In this document: positions 50,160-57,479 of the stretch, one piece after another
How the letters are laid out: each line of letters begins with the position of its first letter
How positions within the stretch are numbered: the stretch's first letter is position 1
The notes under the pieces: generated by a model
Told to the model about the DNA's origin: nothing
The model's input: the letters and a program-made list of their open reading frames with translations, nothing else
Database searches by the model: none
Assembly: GCF_020991375.1 (NCBI RefSeq)
Contig: NZ_JAJLQZ010000003.1
Location: forward strand, 372,001 to 436,000
Source: Glycomyces amatae
Lineage (GTDB): Bacteria; Actinomycetota; Actinomycetes; Mycobacteriales; Micromonosporaceae
Length of the DNA: 64,000 nucleotides
Reading direction: 5' to 3'
Position numbers and translations under genes: made by a program

Positions 50160-50169
50160 TCACCTCCTT
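50160..50169 (-). promoter_or_regulatory. Perfect Shine-Dalgarno of the small Thr-rich frame
   Basis: On the minus strand AAGGAGGTGA, complementary to the full anti-Shine-Dalgarno core, stands seven bases before ATG 50152. Confidence 0.6.
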
Positions 50170-51061
50170 CCAAAGGCGTGGTCGCGTCCTGGCGGATACG
50201 CGGTGATGGTCGCGATGGTGATCGCCTCGCCTGGCGGCGCCGCCTCGCAGCGGGCTCTCGCGGCCGGGTCTCGCATCGCCGTCGAGTAGCCGCCGCCGTG
50301 CGGCCATGGCCTGCCGGTCCCGCCGGTCCTGCCTGGCGTGTGGACCTGCCGGGCCTGTCGGGTCTTCCCCTCCTGTCCTGTCGGTGGTGGTCGGGGGGTG
50401 TGCTGGATACGCCTGGGGGTGTGTGCGGGACTCCGACTGTGCTGGCCGGCGGTACCTCCTCAAGGAGGCCGCACTCCCGTCACATGCCCGTAGACCGCGG
50501 TGACGGTGGTACCAGCGCAGGACCGGAACGCGGGACAAACAACCCCCGTCCTAGCTGCGAGGGCGGCCCCGACACCAGTGGGCGGTACGAGCGGCCAGAG
50601 GCTGTCGTAGTCTGCATTAAATGAACACATCTCGTTCGCTTGCACTGATTCCGTAACCCTGTACGTACCACCAATCATCCCCCCGATAGCCCCACCCCGG
50701 CAACACCCACACGGGTAGAGAACCCTCACGTTTCCACCGGTGCCCCTGTCCCGCAACAACACCGACCACCGGATCCACAATGGCGCCCCGCCCGCCCGAC
50801 CCTCCACTACCTCGGGCCCGCCAGCCGTCCCCAGCCCCGCGCACACCGCTTCGTCGCCGCCGCCCTGACCGCTACCCCGGCGCCACCGGCAACCGAGCCA
50901 CCCACCCCGGCGCCACCCCACCCCTCCATCGCCGCCGCCCTCAGCTCGAACCCCGCAGCCCGCCCCCGCGCACCCACATCAATCCGGCACGCGCCTTCTC
51001 GCCGCCTGAAGCCGACCCCGGCTCCCTACCGGCACCGACGCCTTGACCAACCGCGTTCCGG
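50170..51061. other. Long stretch without a convincing gene, with base-skew flip
   Basis: Left of about 50460 the plus strand is G/T-rich; right of about 50660 it is C/A-rich. Between them, 50590-50690 is clearly lower in GC than anything nearby. On the minus strand a weak -10 TTTAAT is seen near 50620-50625, and the palindrome CCTCCTcaAGGAGG (50456-50469) could hide a ribosome site in a hairpin. Frames in this stretch lack the codon bias of real genes here. A non-coding RNA or a long leader for the small frame at 50152 is possible. Confidence 0.4.
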
Positions 51062-51310
51062 TCAGGTGGTGCCGCGCTCCCGTTCGTCCTGTTCGCGGAT
51101 GAGCGCTTCGGCGCGGGCGCGTTCGGCGTCCGCTTCGGCCTCGCGCCTGACCCGTTCGGAGGTGAGCCGCTCGTATTCGGCGCGCTGCTCGTCGGTGAGC
51201 GCGGCGAGCGCCTCGGCCCGCTCCTGGCGCCGCCGGCGCCGCCAGGAGGGCAGCGCGGCGGCGGCGAGGACCGCGAGGACCGCGCCCGCCGCGGCGAAGA
51301 ACCAGGTCAC
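51062..51310 (-). CDS. Small membrane protein, last gene of ESX-type operon
   Basis: An 82-residue protein: one N-terminal helix (residues 2-22, 'FFAAAGAVLAVLAAAALPSW'), a basic stop-transfer RRRRR, then a charged coiled-coil tail ('EALAALTDEQRAEYERLTSERVRREAEADAERARAEALI'). GTG 51310 overlaps the stop of the previous gene by four bases. Topology puts the coiled coil in the cytoplasm. It may tether or chaperone the ESX substrate encoded before it. Confidence 0.8.
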   Translation of the reverse strand: MTWFFAAAGAVLAVLAAAALPSWRRRRRQERAEALAALTDEQRAEYERLTSERVRREAEADAERARAEALIREQDERERGTT

Positions 51311-52329
51311 GGGCCGCCGTTGGCTTCCCGCTCGGCCTGCATCCGGCTGTACTCGTTCTCCCCCGCCGCCACGGAGTTGCCGGTGTACTTCACGGTCTTC
51401 ATCGTGTCGATGGGGTTCTTCCAGCTGTTCTTGAGCGGGTCCCACGACCGCAGGAGCGGCCCGTCGGAGAGGTTGTCCAGGCGCCTCGCCCCGCTCGCGG
51501 CCTTGTCCCCGGCGCCCATCAGGACCTTCCCGCCGCCCTTGAGGAGCTGGTCGGTGGCGCCGTCGAGGGCCTTCTTGAGGCCGGTGGAGCCGGTGCCGAA
51601 CTTGCGGAGGGAGACGACCCAGCGGCCGAGCTTCGTCATGAGCTCCCCGAGCTTGCGGACCATGTCCCCGAAGACGCCGACGGCCTTGGAGACGACCCGG
51701 GCGACGGCGGCCGCCGCGGTGGCGCCGAAGGTGAACCCGGCGGTGGCGAGGGCGCTGAGGATCCACATGATCGCCTCGGCGATGAAGTTGGAGATGATCT
51801 CGAGGAACATGGTGCGCGTGATGCCGATGAGGACGCCCGCGCCCGTGATGAGGTTCGCGGTCCACTCGGCGCCGCCGGCGGCGCCGTCGATCACCTCGCC
51901 GAAGGCGGCGGCGCTCTGGCGGTAGGCCTCGGCGTCGGCGCCGTCCCAGTCGGTGGCGGACTGGAGTTCGGTGGTCCATCCGGTGGCGGCGTCGTGGAGG
52001 GCCATGGCGATGTTGTTCCAGGTCGTCGCCAGGGCTTTGATGGCCTGGGGGTCCCCGGCGAGCCAGTCGAGGGGTTCGCGCAGGAACGCGATGTGCTCGA
52101 ACAGCCAGGAGACGCCCGCCTGCACGAGGTGCTTGAAGGGGTTGGAGATGAACGAGAGCGCGTCGAGGCCGAGGGAGAAGGTGGAGGAGGCGATGTCGCC
52201 GACGTCCACCTTGCCCTGGGTGATGACCTGGCCGTAGGACTGGCCGGCCTTGTAGACGCCGTAGAAGATCTTGGCGCTCTGGGGCATCGGCGTGGGTTCT
52301 TCGGCGGCGATGAGGGGGTTGGCGTTCAC
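51307..52329 (-). CDS. WXG100/PPE-like type VII secretion substrate
   Basis: A 340-residue protein. After a 90-residue N-terminal part, a helical hairpin with Trp128-Asp-Gly130 (ATDWDGADAEAYRQSAAAFGEVI) gives the WxG turn of ESX substrates. Long hydrophobic helices follow (about 160-225, 'LITGAGVLIGITRTMFLEIISNFIAEAIMWI'), and a polar Gly/Lys-rich C-terminal third. This is the make-up of large WXG-type proteins exported by type VII secretion, possibly with a toxin-like or pore-like mid-section. ATG 52329 overlaps the upstream stop by four bases. No ESX core component is in the window. Confidence 0.78.
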   Translation of the reverse strand: MNANPLIAAEEPTPMPQSAKIFYGVYKAGQSYGQVITQGKVDVGDIASSTFSLGLDALSFISNPFKHLVQAGVSWLFEHIAFLREPLDWLAGDPQAIKALATTWNNIAMALHDAATGWTTELQSATDWDGADAEAYRQSAAAFGEVIDGAAGGAEWTANLITGAGVLIGITRTMFLEIISNFIAEAIMWILSALATAGFTFGATAAAAVARVVSKAVGVFGDMVRKLGELMTKLGRWVVSLRKFGTGSTGLKKALDGATDQLLKGGGKVLMGAGDKAASGARRLDNLSDGPLLRSWDPLKNSWKNPIDTMKTVKYTGNSVAAGENEYSRMQAEREANGGP

Positions 52330-52646
52330 GTGCCGAGCTCCTTGAGCAGTGCGTCGAAGACGGCGGCGACCTCTTCGTCGTCGGTCTGGTACCGGGTCGC
52401 GGTCTGGTTGAGCGCGGTCGCGAAGCCGTTGCCGAGGTCGTCGATCGCGTCGAGGGTCTCGGAGCCGTCGTCGAGGAACAGGTCCAGGGCGGGCGGGATG
52501 AGCTGGGCGAAGACGATGCCGTAGGCGTTCTCGTCGCCGAGGCGGACCTGCTTGGCGGCGTCGGCGGCCTGGACGACGATCGGCATGGGGCCGTTGACGA
52601 GCCGGTTCGCGTGGTCGCGCAGCTGCTGGGGGTCTACCTGGGGCAT
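52326..52646 (-). CDS. EspC-like type VII secretion-associated small protein
   Basis: A 106-residue helical protein without signal peptide ('MPQVDPQQLRDHANRLVNGPMPIVVQAADAAKQVRLGDENAYGIVFAQLIPPALDLFLDD'), matching the ESX secretion-associated (EspC/DUF2580-type) pattern: two helices, then a C-terminal 'TRYQTDDEEVAAVF' with the Y-x3-D/E secretion motif expected of ESX substrates. The start overlaps the upstream stop by one base (TGATG). It is probably a dimer partner or co-substrate of the 340-residue protein. Confidence 0.82.
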   Translation of the reverse strand: MPQVDPQQLRDHANRLVNGPMPIVVQAADAAKQVRLGDENAYGIVFAQLIPPALDLFLDDGSETLDAIDDLGNGFATALNQTATRYQTDDEEVAAVFDALLKELGT

Positions 52647-52999
52647 CAGGGCTCCCGGTGCGGCTGGGTGAAGCCGTTGATGACGCCCATGGCCTCGGAG
52701 TCGGCGCCGAGGAGGCCGGACATGATCTGGGCGGTCTTCTGACTCGACTCCTCGACGGCCTGCCGGTAGGTGGCGAGGACGAGGTCGGTGAGGCCGTTGG
52801 CGGACATGCCGCGGAACTGCGGGGAGAAGCGGAGGTCCGTGAGGGCGCCGCCGGCGTTCACGGTGACGGTGACGGTCTCGTCGTCGCTGGCGGCGGTGGT
52901 CTCGGAGGCGGCCAGGAGCTGCTCGGCGTGTCCGGCCTGCTCCTGGATCTGGGCCACCCGGGCGTCCAGGTCCTGCATGATCTCTTCAGGAGTGCGCAT
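52646..52999 (-). CDS. YbaB/EbfC-fold protein, first gene of ESX-type operon
   Basis: A 117-residue protein: 'PEEIMQDLDARVAQIQEQAGHAEQLLAASE' helix, 'ETVTVTVNAGGALTDLRFSPQFRGM' hairpin and 'LTDLVLATYRQAVEESSQKTAQIM' helix, the YbaB fold. In ESX-bearing actinomycetes such a gene commonly precedes EspC-like and WXG genes in a fixed order, so it may act in folding or regulation of the substrates rather than as nucleoid protein. ATG 52999 has an AGG-containing weak site. It heads the four-gene operon to 51062. Confidence 0.85.
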   Translation of the reverse strand: MRTPEEIMQDLDARVAQIQEQAGHAEQLLAASETTAASDDETVTVTVNAGGALTDLRFSPQFRGMSANGLTDLVLATYRQAVEESSQKTAQIMSGLLGADSEAMGVINGFTQPHREP

Positions 53000-53124
53000 C
53001 GTCGCCCTTCGCTGTAGCGCTCGCATACTGAGCTTGATGGTGAGAACCCAAGCTAGGCAACGAGAGTGAACTTGCGATGGCACGATCTTGAACGGACCGG
53101 GACCGGCGGGGCACCGTTTCGGCC

Positions 53125-54129
53125 TCAGGCGCGGCGCAGTTCGGCCAGGAGCTCGGGGCCGGTCCAGTCGCGGCGGCCGCCCTGCTCGGCGGCGTGGACG
53201 AGGGCGGTGAGGCGCTCGTTGACGGGTGCGGCGAGGCCGTGCTCGGCGGCGAGGGCGGCGATCTCGCCGTTGAGGTAGTCCACTTCGGTGGGGCGCCCGG
53301 CCTCGAGGTCGTCCCAGGTGGAGGAGCGGGCGAGCGGGTCGATGGCGAGCATCTTGGCGGCGGCGCGGGTGAACACGGCGTCGGGCAGGCCGAGCAGGAG
53401 CGGCAGGAGCCGCGAGTCGACCCCGGCGGTCTTGGCGGGCGCGATCCCGGCGGCCTTGTAGGCGGCGAGGGCCTCGCGCTGGGCGAGGGCGAGGCAGCGG
53501 CGGAAGACCCGTTGCGACAGCTGGGTCCTGAGCGGCTGGCCCGAGAGGGCGTTGAGGGGGTTGTTGAGGTTGAGGAGGAGTTTCGCGGCCTGGACGCCGG
53601 TGAGGTCGGCGTGGCGCGCGAGCGGGAGTCCGGCCCGGTCGAAGCGCTCGGCGGCGGCGTCGAGCGCGGGGTCGTCCTGGACTTCGAGGCCGCCGTCGGT
53701 GCCGCGGTGGAAGCGGCCCGGGCCGGTGCGGACGACGTTGAAGGCGACCATCCCGGCCAGGACGGCGGCCTCGGGGAGCTTCTCGCGCAGGACGGCGGCG
53801 TTGCGCAGGCCGTTCTGGAGGCTGACGACGACCGCGCCGGGCCGCAGGTGCGCGGCGAGCTGGTCGGCCGCATCGGCGGTGGCCGCGGACTTGACGGTGA
53901 CGAGCACGAGGTCGGCTTCGGCGGCGGCCGCGGCGGCGTCGGGGCCGGTCTCGTAGCGGGGCGCGTCGACGCGCCGTTCGGCGCCGCGCAGGTCGGTGAG
54001 GGTGAGGCCGTGGGCGGCGATCTCGTCGGCCAGGCGCCGGCGGCCGACGAAGGCGACCTCGGCGCCGGCGGCGGCCAGGCGCCCGCCGACGTAGCAGCCG
54101 ATGCTCCCGGCGCCGTACACGCAGATCAT
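53125..54129 (-). CDS. panE: Ketopantoate reductase family protein
   Basis: A 334-residue NADPH-dependent oxidoreductase: Gly6-x-Gly8-x2-Gly11 in 'VYGAGSIGCYVGGRLA', 'LVLVTVKSAAT', 'VVSLQNGLRNAAVL', and the active-site Lys/Asn in 'AAKLLLNLNNPLNAL', then 'EVDYLNGEIAALA'. It would reduce 2-dehydropantoate to pantoate for coenzyme A synthesis, in the cytoplasm. Genomes often hold several paralogues, so the exact substrate is less sure than the family. It stands alone; ATG 54129 lies by the divergent nucleotidase promoter region. Confidence 0.82.
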   Translation of the reverse strand: MICVYGAGSIGCYVGGRLAAAGAEVAFVGRRRLADEIAAHGLTLTDLRGAERRVDAPRYETGPDAAAAAAEADLVLVTVKSAATADAADQLAAHLRPGAVVVSLQNGLRNAAVLREKLPEAAVLAGMVAFNVVRTGPGRFHRGTDGGLEVQDDPALDAAAERFDRAGLPLARHADLTGVQAAKLLLNLNNPLNALSGQPLRTQLSQRVFRRCLALAQREALAAYKAAGIAPAKTAGVDSRLLPLLLGLPDAVFTRAAAKMLAIDPLARSSTWDDLEAGRPTEVDYLNGEIAALAAEHGLAAPVNERLTALVHAAEQGGRRDWTGPELLAELRRA

Positions 54130-54216
54130 CTCCGGATGCTACCGCCCTGCGGCGCAACGCGGGACGGCCCGCGCGGTCCGCCGGGGCGCCCGTCGTGCGC
54201 GGATTCGCCGCGGCGG

Positions 54217-54249
54217 GTTCATTCGTCGTTCAAGATGGGGTCATGGGAT
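54217..54249 (+). promoter_or_regulatory. PHO-box-like triple 11-bp direct repeat
   Basis: GTTCA (54217), GTTCA (54228) and GGTCA (54239) begin three consecutive 11-base units (GTTCATTCGTC, GTTCAAGATGG, GGTCATGGGAT). This is the GKTCA-led tandem layout of actinobacterial PhoP sites. It stands 70 bases before a secreted 5'-nucleotidase gene. Confidence 0.65.
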
Positions 54250-54317
54250 GACACCCGAGGTCAGGTGCAATACTCCAGACATCCCTCGCATTTTCCCCGA
54301 GCAAGGAGCTCCTTCAT

Positions 54318-56090
54318 ATGGCAGTCAACCGCAGAACCCTCCTCGGCGCGTCGGCCGCGGGGGCCGCCGCCGCCCTGGCCGCGTCCCCGGCCCAGGCGAA
54401 GGGGGCCAAGCGCTACTCGTTCACCGTGATGGGCACGACCGACCTGCACGGCAACGTCTTCAACTGGGACTACTTCGGCGACACGGCCTACAGCGACGCC
54501 GAGGGCAACACCCGCGGCATCGCCCGCATCGCCACCCTGGTGAAGGAGGTCCGCGAGGACCGCGGCCGCGGCAACACCCTCCTCATCGACGCCGGGGACA
54601 CGATCCAGGGCACGCCCCTGGCCTACTACTACGCCCGCGTCGACCCCATCGCCGCCGACGCCGGGCCCGTCCACCCCATGGCCCGGTCGATGAACGAGAT
54701 CGGCTACGACGCCGCCGCCCTGGGCAACCACGAGTTCAACTACGGGCTCGACACGCTCCGCGAGTTCGAGTCCCAGCTCGAGTTCCCGCTCCTGGGCGCC
54801 AACGTCGTCGACGCCGCGACCGGCCGCCCCGCCTTCCCGCCCTACCACATGGCGCGCCTGCGCACCCCGCGCGGCAAGGACGTCAAGGTCGCGATCCTGG
54901 GCCTGTGCACCCCGGGCGTGACCATCTGGGACAAGGCCTACGTCGAGGGCGTCCTGGAGTTCCCGAGCCTGGAGTCCGAGGCGGCCTACTGGGTGCCGAA
55001 GCTGAAGGAGCAGGGAGCCGACGTCGTCATCGTCTCCGCCCACTCGGGCACCTCCGGGACCTCCGCGTACGACACCTCCACGGGCCTGGGGATCGAGAAC
55101 GCCTCCAAGATCGTGGCCGAGACCGTCCCGGGCGTCGACGCGATCCTGGTGGGCCACGCCCACGAGGAGATCCCCGAGACCCGCGTGACCGGCCCCGACG
55201 GGCGCGAGGTGGTCCTGTCCGAACCGCTCTGCTACGGCCAGCGCCTCACCGTGTTCGACTTCGACCTGGTCTTCGAGCGCGGCCGGTGGCGGGTCGAGTC
55301 GGCCGGCGCCTCGGTGCTCAACTCCAACGCCGTCGAGGAGGACGAGCGGATCGTGGAGATCCTCACCGGCGAGCACCAGGAGGTCGTCGCCTACGTCAAC
55401 CAGGTCGTCGGCCAGGCGGCGGTGGACCTCGACACGGCCGAGGCCCGCTTCAAGGACGAGCCGATCATCGACCTCATCACCAAGGTCCAGGAGGACGTGG
55501 TGAAGGCGGCGCTGGCGGGCACCGGGCACGCGGACCTGCCGGTGGTCGCGCAGGCCTCGCCGTTCTCGCGGACCTCGCTCATCCCGGCCGGGGACGTCAG
55601 GATCAAGGACCTCTCGAGCCTGTACGTCTACGACAACACCCTGTCCGCGAAGCTCCTGACGGGCGCGCAGCTGCGGGACTACCTCGAGTACTCGGCGGAG
55701 TACTTCGTGCAGACCGCGGCCGGGGCCGAGCTGGACCCCGAGGCGATCACGAACGCGGGCGGGCGCCCGGACTACAACTACGACTACGTCTCGGGGCTCG
55801 CCTACGAGATCGACATCGCGCAGGCGGCGGGCTCGCGGATCGCGAACCTCACGTACGCGGGGGCCGCGGTGGCGGACGACCAGCGGTTCGTCCTGGCGGT
55901 CAACAACTACCGGGCCAACGGGGGCGGGAACTTCCCGCACGTGGCCGCGGCCGAGGAGCTGTGGAGCGAGTCGACCGAGATCCGCACCCGGATCATCGAG
56001 TGGGTGACCGCCCAGGGCGCGCTCGACCCGGCCGAGTTCGCGTCGGTGGACTGGCTCCTGACCCGCGAGGGCGCGCCGGTCTTCGCGTAG
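54318..56090 (+). CDS. Tat-secreted 5'-nucleotidase / cyclic nucleotide phosphodiesterase
   Basis: A 590-residue exported metallophosphatase. Residues 1-27 are a twin-arginine signal (NRRTLLGAS, cut at AQA-K). The N-terminal metallophosphatase domain shows Asp42-x-His44 in 'TTDLHGN', Asp94 in 'DAGDTIQG', Asn137-His138-Glu139 in 'GNHEFNYG', and 'GHAHEE' for the two-metal site. The C-terminal 5'-nucleotidase domain includes 'PVVAQASPFSRTSLIPAGDVRIKDLSSLYVYDNTL' and 'NNYRANGGGNFP'. It releases phosphate from nucleotides outside the cell. ATG 54318 has AAGGAG 8 bases upstream. The PHO-box-like repeat upstream fits phosphate-starvation control. Confidence 0.93.
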   Translation: MAVNRRTLLGASAAGAAAALAASPAQAKGAKRYSFTVMGTTDLHGNVFNWDYFGDTAYSDAEGNTRGIARIATLVKEVREDRGRGNTLLIDAGDTIQGTPLAYYYARVDPIAADAGPVHPMARSMNEIGYDAAALGNHEFNYGLDTLREFESQLEFPLLGANVVDAATGRPAFPPYHMARLRTPRGKDVKVAILGLCTPGVTIWDKAYVEGVLEFPSLESEAAYWVPKLKEQGADVVIVSAHSGTSGTSAYDTSTGLGIENASKIVAETVPGVDAILVGHAHEEIPETRVTGPDGREVVLSEPLCYGQRLTVFDFDLVFERGRWRVESAGASVLNSNAVEEDERIVEILTGEHQEVVAYVNQVVGQAAVDLDTAEARFKDEPIIDLITKVQEDVVKAALAGTGHADLPVVAQASPFSRTSLIPAGDVRIKDLSSLYVYDNTLSAKLLTGAQLRDYLEYSAEYFVQTAAGAELDPEAITNAGGRPDYNYDYVSGLAYEIDIAQAAGSRIANLTYAGAAVADDQRFVLAVNNYRANGGGNFPHVAAAEELWSESTEIRTRIIEWVTAQGALDPAEFASVDWLLTREGAPVFA

Positions 56091-56097
56091 GCGCGCG

Positions 56098-56127
56098 CGG
56101 CGCCGCGGCCGGGCGGCCGCGGCGCCG
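56098..56127 (+). terminator. Hairpin terminator of the nucleotidase gene
   Basis: CGGCGCCGCGGCC (56098-56110) and its complement (56115-56127) around GGGC, seven bases past the stop. Confidence 0.8.
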
Positions 56128-56232
56128 CCGGGTCCTGTCCGCGCCCGCGGCGGCCGTGGCAGTATTGCCCCTACCAGGCGGGCTTACCGCCCGGCTAGTG
56201 ACAGGACCCCGTCGACACGCCCAGGAGCGCAT

Positions 56233-57423
56233 ATGGACTTTCGGGAAGAAGCCGCCGCCATCGCAGGCGAGTTGATCGCGCTGCGCCGCGAGCTCCACAA
56301 GATCCCCGAGATCGGCCTCGACCTGCCCCGGACGCAGGCGGCCGTGCTGGCGGCCCTCGAAGGGCTGCCCCTCGAGATCACCCTCGGGCAGAGCTCAACG
56401 GCCGTCACCGCCGTCCTGCGCGGCGGCCGGCCGGGCCCGGCGGTGCTGCTGCGCGGCGACATGGACGCCCTGCCGGTGACCGAGGAGTCGGGCGTCGACT
56501 TCACCTCCGAGCACGAGGGCACGATGCACGCGTGCGGGCACGACCTGCACACCGCCGGCCTCGTGGGCGCCGCGAAGCTGCTCGCGGCGCACCGGGACGA
56601 GCTCGCCGGGGACGTGGTGTTCATGTTCCAGCCGGGCGAGGAGGGCTGGGACGGCGCCGGGCACATGATCGCCGAGGGCGTGCTCGAGGCGGCCGGGCGG
56701 CGGGTCGACGCGGCCTACGGCCTGCACGTCATCTCCGACATGGTGCCGCGCGGGGTGTTCACCACCCGCCCGGGGCCCATGATGGCGGCCTCGTCGGGGC
56801 TGTTCGTGACCGTGGTCGGCAAGGGCGGGCACGGCTCGCGCCCGCAGACCACCCTGGACCCGATCCCGGTCGCCGCCGAGATCGTCACCGCCCTCCAGAC
56901 GCTCATCACGCGCCGCTTCAGCGTGTTCGAGCCGATCGTGATCACGGTGGGCACCTTCCACGCCGGGACGCGGCACAACATCATCCCCGACACCGCGACG
57001 TTCGAGGCGACGGTGCGCACCTTCTCGGAGGAGGCGCTCGCGCAGGTCGAGAAGGAGTCGGTCGCGCTCGTCGAGGGCATCGCGGCCGCGCACGGCCTGA
57101 CCGCCGAGGTCCGGTTCGAGCGCGAGTACCCCGCGACGGTGAACGACGCGGACGAGGCGGCGTTCGTGGCCGACACCGTGAAGGACCTGTTCGGCGAGGG
57201 CCGGTACGCCGAGATGCCCGAGCCGATCATGGGCTCGGAGGACTTCTCGCGGGTGCTGGAGGCGGTGCCGGGCAGCTACATGTTCTACGGCGCCACCGTC
57301 AAGGACGACCCGGCCGAGGGGGCCTCGAACCACTCCCCGCGGGCCGCGTTCGACGACTCGGTGCTCGCCGACGGCGCGGCGCTCCTCGCGGAGCTGGCGG
57401 TCCGCCGCATGGACCGCGGCTAG
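56233..57423 (+). CDS. M20-family amidohydrolase (peptidase M20D)
   Basis: A 396-residue cytoplasmic metalloenzyme of the hippurate hydrolase/IAA-amino acid hydrolase group: 'LRRELHKIPEIGLDLPRT', 'LLRGDMDALPV', Cys101-Gly-His103-Asp in 'MHACGHDLHT', 'FQPGEEGWDGA', the dimerisation domain from about 185 ('GKGGHGSRPQTTLDPI'), and 'MGSEDFSRVL' near the end. It hydrolyses N-acyl or aminoacyl amide bonds; the exact amide is unknown. ATG 56233 follows CAGGAG 8 bases upstream. It converges with gntP through a perfect shared hairpin. Confidence 0.92.
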   Translation: MDFREEAAAIAGELIALRRELHKIPEIGLDLPRTQAAVLAALEGLPLEITLGQSSTAVTAVLRGGRPGPAVLLRGDMDALPVTEESGVDFTSEHEGTMHACGHDLHTAGLVGAAKLLAAHRDELAGDVVFMFQPGEEGWDGAGHMIAEGVLEAAGRRVDAAYGLHVISDMVPRGVFTTRPGPMMAASSGLFVTVVGKGGHGSRPQTTLDPIPVAAEIVTALQTLITRRFSVFEPIVITVGTFHAGTRHNIIPDTATFEATVRTFSEEALAQVEKESVALVEGIAAAHGLTAEVRFEREYPATVNDADEAAFVADTVKDLFGEGRYAEMPEPIMGSEDFSRVLEAVPGSYMFYGATVKDDPAEGASNHSPRAAFDDSVLADGAALLAELAVRRMDRG

Positions 57424-57436
57424 ACGGACACGGGGC

Positions 57437-57464
57437 GAGGGGGAGGCCGGCCGGCCTCCCCCTC
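57437..57464. terminator. Bidirectional hairpin between M20 and gntP genes
   Basis: A perfect 28-base palindrome (GAGGGGGAGGCCGG and its complement, no loop) between two converging stops. Confidence 0.85.
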
Positions 57465-57479
57465 GTCGTCTCCCGCGGG

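Noticed and set aside
50149-50538. 129-codon minus-strand frame ending on the ATG of the small Thr-rich frame
   Set aside because: Its third positions are far less GC-biased than real genes here, it has no ribosome site or family, and it crosses the hairpin at 50456-50469.
49707-51061. Replication origin or terminus at the skew flip
   Set aside because: No DnaA boxes, dif-like site or replication genes were seen; the flip covers only about 1 kb.
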